DNA of 64,000 bases from contig NC_092670.1 in the NCBI RefSeq assembly GCF_964355755.1, positions 22,197,201 to 22,261,200 of the forward strand, written 5' to 3'. Positions 12,601 to 24,600 of this stretch are shown piece by piece. This DNA comes from Antedon mediterranea. Taxonomy: Eukaryota; Echinodermata; Crinoidea; Comatulida; Antedonidae. The position numbers and the translations under genes are program-made. Position 1 is the stretch's first letter, and each line of letters starts with the position of its first letter. The notes under the pieces are model-generated. The model was given only the letters and a program-made list of their open reading frames with translations, was not told where the DNA came from and ran no database searches.

Positions 12601-15600
12601 TTGACACAGTGTTTGTAACCGTTACTGATACTCGATAAAAACCAGGATCACTGTAAGGGTGAGTTGTTGAATTGCCATGTTCATCAGCAACAATTCTATC
12701 AGTTGATGAGTCGTCGTCATACGTAATGTCAAACGTCATACGCGAGCCCCATGTAACAATATAGTTAATCTCCGCTGGTTCATCCACTTTCCAATTAGGT
12801 GTTGGTAGTTGAATTTCCAAACCATTGATGATTTCATCTACTTCCAAATGGAAGCTGAATTTCCACACTGTTACAAGATTGAACACAGTAACATTCACTT
12901 CATAAGAACCCCATTTTGTGATGTTGATGCCGTGTGTAAAAATTTCATTCACAGCACCAACTACAAGATCAATTGATACACTAAAGGTATGGTCACCAGT
13001 AAAATTGTACTCTGCAACTGCATCTGTTGGTTTCCTATCAGAATTACCAGAAAACACATAATTAACATCTAAGACACCAACATTCTCATAAGGTATTTCT
13101 ACCAATGTCTCATGCGTCTCTTCCATCAGGGTTATTTCATTCTGCACGATAACAGTTATTTCTGTTGTATCATTACTGACATCGTTTACGCATGTGACAA
13201 CTATCACATAAGTTCCCGGATTTCTGTATGTATGGGAAACAGTAGTCATATTATTAGGTCGCAGCATTACGTCTTCCTGACGATCGTAATCAGTCCCATC
13301 ATCCATGTTTATTGTACAGTTCATATCCGAGCCACGGTCCATATCGTAATAGACTTCCATCACATAATCAGTTTTTATATATTCTTCAGAGACGGAGATG
13401 TTTAAGTCTGTAACCAGATATTGCACTCGAAAAACTATGGAATCTTCATATGGGCCTGTGATAAGATTCTGAACAAGAACAGTAAGATAATGATCTCCTA
13501 TTGTAGAGTATAAGTCGCTAGGAATATCGACAAGACCAAGACGAGTCTGGCCGTTGTATGAAAAGACAGATTGATCCAATGGAGACGAATCAAAGTGTCC
13601 TTCAAACATCACATTAGTAGACAGATCTGTGTGAACAACCGCTAGAAGATCATTTTCTATTGGAAATGGGGCTGGTTGAACAATATAGTAGAAAGTTATA
13701 CGTTCTTGATATACCAGTGTCGAGCTAATGGTTAAACTGTTAATATCATTGTAACCAGTAATGGTGATTGGGATGTCTGTAACATCATGAGCTGTAAACC
13801 TAAGTAGTCCTCTACCTGAAAGTAAGAAAAGATAATAAAATATAATTTTAGAAAAAAATTTTCATGCAGATTCCCTACTACTATTGACCTTTCATAGTGG
13901 ATGAAATGGCCAAGTCATCTAAAAAGCAGTTCCATTAATGGAGTATATTAGTCCATAGAGACCGCATGGATAGAAGTGTCAGCCGGGTTGCTGGTCGGGG
14001 AATACTGTGTTTACATCACACAGAATCTGGAAGAGTTAGTGTTCTATCTGTAACCACTGCAGCCATTTTTGTTATGGGAAAAAGGACCGAAATTCAGGCT
14101 CACTGTGAACATAGCTTATAAAGCTCTGTCTACACTATAAAACTAGTTTGACAAAAAAAAGTGTGCCCAAATATGGTAGTGATATGCCCAAATGTGGTAG
14201 AGATACAGTATGACATCATCATGTCTATATATGGGCATCCCTTTTTGTCGCATAAAGTTTGATAGTGTAGACCAAGAAGAGCATGTTATCAATGCGTGAA
14301 TTGTCCATACCTTGATGTCCAAGTACTTCAAACTGTAATTTGGGAGTAGTAGCAAAATCATTGACAGTGATTCGAAGAAACCTAGCAATAATCACTTCTG
14401 GAAACATAACAACTTTTAGACTAGCTCCAGACATACCAGTGAAATTCTAAAAAAAAAAGAAAAAAAATGTTATTGTCCCCTGAAAAAATTTAAAAAAATG
14501 TATTTGTTGAATATGCCATTTTAATGTGAAGAGAATACACAGGTCAAGTTCAATATTGAATATCGAAACGTGGCAGGCTATAGGCGCTTGACCTTTGACA
14601 AGATCGCCTAAAATTTATAATTTAAATCTACGATACTTAGTATTGTATATTCAGGAATAGCCGCTCCATAGTCTCTTTGCTTTTCTTCCTTATATCTTAT
14701 TCTTATTAACTCAAAATTATTTTTACTAACAAACATTACTATTTATATGCCTAGTGTGTAAACATTATTGACATAATTTCATTAAACATCCACATACAGT
14801 ACAACTCTTCTTAACAATTTTTTCAATCTTCTATCAACTAAAAGTCGTAGTTAGTCATGTCTCGGGTCACATTCTATGGTCACCGTACAGGTAGGCTACT
14901 ACATCAGTACTTCTATGAAAAGATGACTAGTCGGCGACAATAACGCTAGTTGGTCATACCCAGTACCGTTTTGATTTTACGATCATTCGGGAAACCACCT
15001 CACGACGTCCTGGACGTCGCAAAAATAGAAAGCTTTTTACTTACAAGATGTTCACCATCATGGTCTGTAAGAAAGTTCCAGTTAAAAGCATCATCACTGT
15101 AACTGCATTGAAATTCAGTTACATAGTCTGATGCACTGGCTGGAAACAACATAACACCGGTGATGACCGTTGCTCTGCCTTGGTCCACATAGATCCATGG
15201 GTCAGTGTCTGCAACATCTCCATCCCAAGTTAAACTTGCATATGTACCACTTGAAAAGCGAAATAAATCGCTTGTGTAGCCCTGAATTCCAACTTTTTCA
15301 ATTCCAGATATTGGTACTGTAACCAAATAATAACTAATTAGTTAAAAAAATACATTAAACTGCTATGAATTAGTTATTTCAACAGTATAAGAAAGTACAT
15401 TTCTAAAAGTCTATGAAAGTGCTTGTTTCTTAAAACTATGAACAGCAATCACTGCCACTGTTCAATTAGTCGGGCTGCAGAGCTTGACTATTAGGTCACG
15501 GTTTAGTTTACGCTATATAAACCCTCTTCCACCCCCCCCCCCACCCCAGTTTAAAAATAGTTTAAAATCTCATTTTGATGTGTATTCGTGTCGGCAATAA

Positions 15601-18600
15601 AAACAAGTGGTATAACGGACAAACTCTCTCTTAATGTAGATAACAAATAATAGAAATCTAAACTTATAAGTAGCCTTTAATGTTATAGGTAATAGAGTAG
15701 ACATTTACTTTATGAGTAGACACTTACCCTTTGATCCAATGAGGGCATAGCGCAACCCAACATCAGATGATGCACTCTGAATGGTCATCCTTATATGTGT
15801 AGCAAGCACTGGATATGGAAAGATGGCTCTAGCACGTGTGGTTGAATCAATGTTTCCAGTAAATGTCTGGAGAAAAAAAAAAACAACTAAAGAAGTTGAC
15901 GTACTATATACCACACTTTCCTGGAACTAAAAATTAAATACAATTACGTATGAATGATTTGGATGATGAGAATATTTCTTCACAAGTTGAAAGATTGACT
16001 GCTCTCTCCACCAGTCAACAAATACACAAAAGTCATTATTTGTTATATAACACACCTACTGTTCTAAAATAAAATTGTATTCAGTTAATTTATCTGGAAT
16101 CAACGTTCAATGCTAGGCCAGGAAGCTAGGCCATTTAAAAATACAACTTCCAATACTGGATGAGAGTAGCAAAGTTGTAGATGGTACACAACATGTTGAT
16201 TTTCAAACACGGACCAGTAAACAATCTCGCATGGCAAACATGTTTACAAAAAGCTGAACGTTCATTAGTGCCGTTCATCATTAGTGCAAAATAATGAACA
16301 TCACATGATGTGTAATTAACCAATCAAATGGTAAGTATACACTCAGGTGTGTTATTAAAACTGATAGTAATTTCTTAGTACTTACCTTTGTAGACTGCGC
16401 ATCATCATTTTCATAAATGGTAGTAAACACTTCACCATCAATACTGTAGTGTATAGTGTAAGTTAAAACCCAGGAATTAGAAGTAGGATTTCCTTGAGTC
16501 ACTAAACCGATTATAAGGTGAGGATCATCAAATTGCATGTTAAAATCGGTTGGTGTACTAGATGTGTAATGCCACCCGTTGGCAGAATCTAATGTAGCAT
16601 CATCTGCATATGCACCACTGGCAGTAGTGACGCTATCTGCCATTGTTATAATCTCATTAAAACGTCCACCTGTAATATCAAACAAATATTTGTGACAAAT
16701 CAATAAAGCATGACCATGACGACGTAATAGTGAGAAAATATGCTTTTGTTGTATAAAGATTTGTCACACTTTATGTGACAAACAAATTTGATGAGGTCAT
16801 ATATGGAAACGATGACATAATATCACTTCCATATTTAGGCAATCACACTTATTAGTTTGATAGTGTAGACACAGTTTTAGGTTAGGGTCGCATCAATTGC
16901 AAAAAGGTATATTGGAGACTTATCTTACCTTCACAGCCATATATCTCAAATGACATTGATGGTGTTCCAGCCCATTGTATCGGAATAATGCGAAGATACC
17001 GAGTTGTCAGAGGTTCAACAAAATCTACCCATTCGTCATACACATCTGGTGATGAGCTAAGTGTGTGCGTCTATAAATCAAGGCAAATACACTTTTATTT
17101 ATTTAAAAACATATCGGTGTATAGACATGCTTGTAAAAGAAGGGTATTCTCCTTCGTGGCAAATATGTTAGTCCTTAGATAAGCCTAACAACAATCTAAA
17201 GCGTGGTTCCCACTAGCGACGCAACGCAAGGACGTAACGCAACGCTAGTGAATTGACCAATCACAAGCGATGGCTTATTCGCTTGTGATTGCTAACTGTC
17301 TAAACTTCGCTTTTCATTGGTTAAAACGCTTGCGTTGCGTTTACGTCCTTGCGTTACGTTCTAGTGGGAACCAAGCTTGTTGTTAATTAAGTTAATATAT
17401 AGTATATTTAATATATTGACAATGTTGGTACAGCCGTTTCTATGTATTTTATCTTTTGTATAAACTGTGTGACAGTACAGTGCTTACCCATATCTCCAAG
17501 TCACTAGTTGTTCTCAAGTTTCGCCACTTAACCCCATCCAGACTGTAACCAATCCTGAATTCCTGAAGCGCATTATTCTTATTTGATAAATCCTTTTGAA
17601 TAGCTACTCCCGCTACAGTTTTTTGTTCTTGTAAATCGACCTGAATCCATTCACTTGAATCTCCTGAGCTTGGTTGCCAAAGTGTACCACTGTTTCGCCT
17701 CGCTGCTTGAACATTTGACGATGCTGTAATTTGGCTGTCTGTTATGGTTGAATCTTCCATTCCAAGAGGATCTCTACAGACTTCAGAAGCTGTTACAAAA
17801 ATAGATTCAACCATTACTAATGGAAAGTGGCGTAACGACTATGAGCGCTCACTTGCTAAACCCTGGGGTCCTGCAGCTTATGGGGGCCCCTGAGTAGTGC
17901 CCAGAGAAAAAAAAAAAAATGCTGCCCAGCGTTGGAGGGCCACTTAGGGTTACTAAACTGTGTTACACCACTGACTATGGATCCAGGGAGATTATACCTG
18001 ATTCACACATAAAAAGCATTTAAAATGTAATATATGGTAACAAATTGTAACCTTGGTACGAACGTGTGAAAGCGTTTCCAGGTTAGATATTTCTATTAAG
18101 GTTTTTACATTGAGATTAAATTACACCTTGACGTGTGGGGGTGTATCAAAGTGGTGAGATTATTCAGGGAAATATCCATGTCGACATATTTTATATTTGT
18201 CTAGTACAGTATGTGTACAAAGCTTCAAGGCGGGACCCATTTAAACCAATAACCTAGACCTCTAGGAGTTGGTAATAAGCTAGATAGCTGATACCTACCT
18301 CTTCGACCAAGCAAATCAAACTTTAAGCCAATTCCCCCACTACTGTATCCCTGAACAACATATTTGAAGTATCGAGCTACAACGGGTTGTTTAAATATGT
18401 GCGTTAGTGGTGTGACTGCATCACTGTTCCCTTCAAATATCTAAAATTGAACAACCAGTAAAAACTATCATAATCTCATAAAGAGTAAAGTTCTGTCTAC
18501 ACTATCAAACTAGTTTGACAAGAAAAGTGTGTCCAAATATGGTAGTAATAGGCTTAAATATGGCAGTGATATGACATTATCATGTCCATATATACACATT

Positions 18601-21600
18601 TTTGTTATCACATAAAGTTTGACAGTGTAAATAGAGCTTAAAGTATGAGGATATCATATCAAGATACTGTTTTGTTATGAAATTCACTATGGTTATTATT
18701 CATTGAAATAATATAATACAAAATATAACCATTTGTACCTGGCAGGATTTGAACCCAATATCTTGGGAATTGTAGGCAACCTTATCCACCTATTCATCAC
18801 TATTCAACATCATTATTCTATTTTACTTCATCAGTATGCGCATATTATTATTACATAAATTACGTTTTAAACTTACATTCCCATCATCAGCTGGTATGTA
18901 TAAATAGTTAATACCATGACCGCTATGCATAAGATTCGCTGATGTTGTCCACATACCGTTACTCCCGAGCATAATGATTCCAGTTAAAATGTAAGCTTTT
19001 TTCAAGTCAACCTTTAAAATGAAAATAGGTTTAAAATACTATAAAGTGTACAGCTTAAAAAAAACAAAAAAGTTCTTATTTGGGATATACCATTCTTCTT
19101 CAGTCCACTGCAGGACATATTCTTGCTCCACAGCTCTCCCTTTACTTATCTCTATTGCTATTCTTGACCGTATACCATATTCAAGAGACATGCTCTCGAA
19201 TAATAATACATTCTGTCATTATTATTGTATTATCAAGGTGGCAAAACAAGGATTAAAATGCAAGTTTATCTACCATTTAGATGACTTATTTAACTTATTC
19301 TAAATCCCACTCCTAACATCTTTCGATAGCGTTGCGACATGGCTGAGAGGGGCTTTCCACCCTTAGTAATAAAAAAATGTTTGCATTTCTTGCTTGAAGG
19401 CATTGATTGATATTGCATGACAACTTTATCGAGGCTACTACACTGTGCAACTTACAATGACCGTCTCTGAAGCTGCCGCAGTGGCTGATGACCAACCTGT
19501 AGCAGCACTGTAAGAACCAGAACTAGCAGTTAACACTGCATTTCCTAAATCAATAACCGACCGTGTGACAGCTGCATAGAAAAAAACAATATACATTATT
19601 ATTCACCTGAAACTATTTTCAGTTTGTTAATAATAGGCATACTCAGAAAAGCTTATTTGGCAAGTTTGGTTTGGTGCTGCACAATAACAACAAATCCCTG
19701 TAAAAGTTGTACTGTACCTGTGTTTAATGCATATACATCAGTGATAGTTTTGTCACCATCATATGTCAGAGAAGCTTGGTGAAACTCCTCTCCTGGTAGA
19801 AGATGAATTTCTGTATCACCAATCGTCACATTATAACCCATATGGCTTCCTGATAAGCAAAGAATAGCATTTGATTAATTGCTTACTTACCACCCTAGAA
19901 GAACTTTCTGAATGAAGAAGCAGGTGAAACTTACAATAGGGTTTTTTTTCAAATATATTTTTATCGTTTTAACGATTAATATTCGAATTGCCAGAATAAA
20001 GTTATTATACAATATATAACAATTGCCACTCTTAAAGTAAAAAAATTTGTTACATATTCTTACCAGAAGTTACATCCCATAATATAGTAGCAGCTTCGCC
20101 AATTCCTGTTGGTTCAACTAAAAAGTCCGGATTTCTCATCTCCAGAGATGTAGTATTTATAAAGGCTAGTCCTGTAATGTTGTCTTGTATAATGATTGTT
20201 TGCTGTACATAAAAACACAACAAAACTATTTAGAAAATTTGATCAAAAATGTTCGGGGCCAATTCAATTTTACATGTGTGTCAAAACATGGATAGGATTT
20301 TAGGATGGGTTTTACCAATTTAAACATACCATTTACAGTAATACATTAAACATACCATTTGTTAGAATCCATTGTAATAGAAATAATTAGTTTTTCTTTT
20401 TAACAAAATTTGCTAGGACAACACTTTCTGGTAGTAATAGAAATAGAAATCTTTAGCTCTAAAATGAAATTGCAATGGAATATGAAAGAAACGTACAAAA
20501 TCACTCCATGTACTAATTTCATTGTAACCTGTTGCCTTCACTAAATAGGTACCAGTTGTGTTCCAGATGTAGGTAATGTTGCGTTCACTTGTCACAATTT
20601 CATCTCCATTTCCCAAATTAAATCTGTAAGTGGCCTCAGTCTGTCCGAAATGATCCGGAATATACAGTGAAACAACACTATCTTTTTGAGCTAAGTGAAT
20701 ATAAGAGATAATTAATAGTGGTTAGCATACAGAAAGACACAAAATCAATTGTACAATAAGTTGTAAAGTATATGTAGTTAAAGGTCAAACAACTACATAT
20801 ATTCAGAATAACATAACTCATGGAAGACATTTAAAAAAAAAATTCCAGCATTACCTATTGTAACATCTAATAACAAACAAACATCTAGAATAACTTCCTG
20901 GAGGTGGTAGTTAGCCGTAAGAACAACCGCAGTCTCACTCGCATTGTTTGTCAATGTTACCGTAACAACTTCATCGACATATGCGGTGTTAGCCGGAAGG
21001 TTATACACATGACGAATCTTGGTTTTAATAGGCCGAATCACGACAGCACGCAGATTGTGACTGTATGAAGTTATAGCAAAACCATTATGCGGTAGGTTAG
21101 TATCAGTAACTACCGATGAACTATAGAAATCAGATGTGTCATTCTTTACAAAACCAAGTAAACCTAAACCTAGTAACAGAAAAATGTGTGCAATTACTAG
21201 GCATGCAAAATGTCTAATAAGATGAATTAAAAACATACAATTTAATAATAATAATAATAATAATGTAGGCACAACCAAGATGATCTCAATCAGTACTATA
21301 CAACAGGGCATTTCCAACCTCACAAACCTACAGAATGTGATATGTACACCTGTAGTTTGGGAATTCTTATCCAAATCACCACATAATCAATATTATGACT
21401 ATAAGTTGCTGTGCATTAAGGCAAATTTACACAGACATTAAATACTTAAGAGTGTCTGAAAACATTCTTACCAGTTCCCGATTTATACCAAGCAATAACA
21501 TCACCCTGCTTTACTTCAAAATTATCGGATAAAGAAAACTTAGCAAACCCTGTTACAGTTTTAGAAAACTCGTACTGTTTGACAACTTCAAATGCCATAG

Positions 21601-24600
21601 TGGGAGGAGCTGTTGGAAATGGCACATGTTTCTGAGGGTGATCCGTGTCATTCAAACACTGTCGTAATCGGAATGAGTACTTTCCACTTGTACATTGCCT
21701 TCGCCATGCACTCAACTGCTCTTCACAGTCGTCACTTTCAGGTATGTTTGAATATGATTTGTAACAGAACTTCATATTCGATTCTTGTACAGGTCTTAAA
21801 ATCTATAGGAAAAATTTAAACGTTAAGGACCATGACAAATTATGTATACTCTTTAAGGTATTTTTTGCTAATCATACAAACTGTTTACTGCAGTGACATA
21901 AGCTTACATACATTATTGCACTAAAATGGTTACTAAACGAACTGCAGGAGATCAATTTTGACGAATTCTCTTAACGTTAAACACATGTTATTAATTTAAC
22001 TGTTACATGGTTTAGGAACACTAAGTGGCCTTCCATCGCAGGTGTTTTCAGCCTTTTGTTTCCTCTGAACCCTGCTCAGGTGTCCCCATAAGCTCTTGGA
22101 CGCCTGGGTTTAGCTAGTGATCGCTCATCGCCACTGGATTGGGGCTTGACAAAGCAAACGTTGACAAACCTCGAATTTGAATGTTCCAGGATTCAGAATG
22201 TGTGCATGTACTTCAATCAATATGCCGTCTTCCTTTATGGGGCTATTGAACTTTGCATACCGTCCGTCAGATACTTCTTCATCAAATCTCACATCATGAG
22301 TTATCTCCGTCGAACCATAATATGCTATACTGGTGTCTAAAATAAATTCAATGTGTAAAATATTATAGGAGATATGTATTTTGCTGTGCAAGTGCGTAAC
22401 GAAATAAAAAGAGTAAGTGATTTTAAATCCTTTGGATCATTAATAGTGTGTGTACACTAGTGGCCAAATAAATCTTATTTTTTTGGTACAGGCATTAACA
22501 AAAAAAATCACTGTAGATAAATTAGACATACTGTGACTATTCTGAAAGTTAATACAAACGAGACCTACTACTAACAGGCCATGCTTACCTAAGACATACT
22601 CCGAAGGAGACTGGTCTGAAGTGCCAAAGTCAATATCAACTTGTACGTTGCTTCCACTTGCAAGAATTAGATCACATTCTGTTTCGCGTCCAGATGCTAT
22701 ATTATCAGGGCAAGTAAGTGAAGGGGTTAAGATTCCAAATGAGACATGGTAGGTCTTTGTTACTGACTCACGATCTCCATCAAGATCTGCCACGGAAAAT
22801 TTCAGTATTGATGTACCTGCTCTCCTGTAAACAAAAACCACATATGATTGATTTCTAACAATTCAGGGAAAAACATAAAAATGGAGCTTTTGCTTTCTCC
22901 TGTCGGAAAAGATGTTCTATTTCTGTTAAATTCTCAATATAAAAGTCATATAGATAATCAAGCCAGAATACATACATTTAGTTAGTACAGTGGTTTTATA
23001 CTATAAATGAACAGGGGAAACTGAGACACTTTCCCATAAAGAAAAACAAACATATGTTTTAACACTATGTCTACTATTCAAGAGACAGTTCTATTAAGAA
23101 GACTTTTGTTGGGTTTTAAAGGTGTCCTCTTAACAGAGGTTCTACTGTATTTATAAGGTGTTTGTAATGATCACTTACAGAGGCCTAAAACCATCATTTT
23201 CTGCATTTGTTAAATCCAGAGCCTGTTCTGGAAGTCCATCGTTGGTTTTGAGGTAATATTTGCAGGCGATTCCACTTCCTGTATGTGTTATTTCATAACT
23301 GTGTGGAACGTTACCCTCAACAGGTTCTAATGTTAAAAATGTATATAATAAATAAATGTACAAATGTAATGCCGTCAACTCTCTCACCGATATGAAGAGG
23401 TCCCAACTTTTCATTTCAACTGATAACAAGGGCTTCTTTTACAGATAGTAATACTTATGTATTAAATAGGTTTATGTTTCGATGAATGTACAGTACAAAC
23501 AAATTCGTTTTGAATAAACAACCCCAAATATAAACGCCCCACTTTTCATAAACACCCTCCCCAAAAAACACCCGGACCCCCCCCCCCCCCTCCCTCCCTC
23601 CCTAAAAAAAAAAGAACTTTGAATACGCCCTGGTTCTGCATGCTGTAATGAAAAATCATTTAGGATTATTGAAAACAAACCTTGCTGAAAAACAGCATCC
23701 ACACTAACAATTGGATCCGGGTTTACAAAAATATCACCATGGTAATCGCCACCACATTTATCTCCGTTGATGCCACACATCTCATCGCAGAATGCTTCTG
23801 CCACGGACGTCTGAGTAAGGGTGGCTCCACATAGACATGCTCCTCCATCTCGTACTGATGAGTACCTGAAATGGATAATCAAATAATTCTATGGCGAGAG
23901 GATACATTTTGTATTTTTTGTAGTCAACAATGTATGAAAAGTGACAGTGTGTAGGCCTATAGCATATTTGGACCAATTAGTAGCAGTCGTAGAACAACTA
24001 CCTAGGCTAGTAGCTAAGCCTCTACACCAGGGACACGGCGGACGGATTGTAGCTGACAAACATAATTATAAAGTTATACTGGCATGGTTAATTCAACTAA
24101 CCTCTCCTAGGGGCCAATGTCTGGAGTTCCTATATCCTAGACCTACTACTAGTACTACTACATATATAAATTCGGAAAAAGAATTCGGCTTATCATTACT
24201 TTTAAACATCTCAAAAAACCCGCTAGCCAGCCTCAGATATAGTGTCATTTTGTAACTTGGAATTGTGTTGTGCGCCCTCTACAGCATTTAGATACACTAT
24301 CTTTGGAATTCAGGTTTTTTAGGGAGTTACCTCCATGTTTATATAGACATTTCTTGTAAATTTATAAAACCCCAAAACATTAATAATGACTCACTTGTAG
24401 TCCAAATTCTTGCAAATTTGATAGCACTCTCCAATTCGAAGTGTATCTCCATTATAAAGACCGTAATTCACAATCATTTCCCGATCAATGATTTTCTCAG
24501 GATAGCAACCCGTATGCGCTGTAAGTCAATACATATTGATCGTAAAAATATATAAAATTATTTTGACTATAATTTACCTTCCCTTCTCTTATATGATTCC

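Noticed and set aside
10748-13612. 954-codon open frame as a separate intronless gene
   Set aside because: It has an AG acceptor before 13815 and a GT donor at 10773, and phases fit the neighbouring exons. The Met at 13612 is internal.
23472-23882. Extended minus-strand frame beyond the WSC exon (EGGRGGGGSG tail)
   Set aside because: The tail comes from reading through the donor into a poly-C stretch of the intron. The splice donor at 23680 fits phase and domain end.
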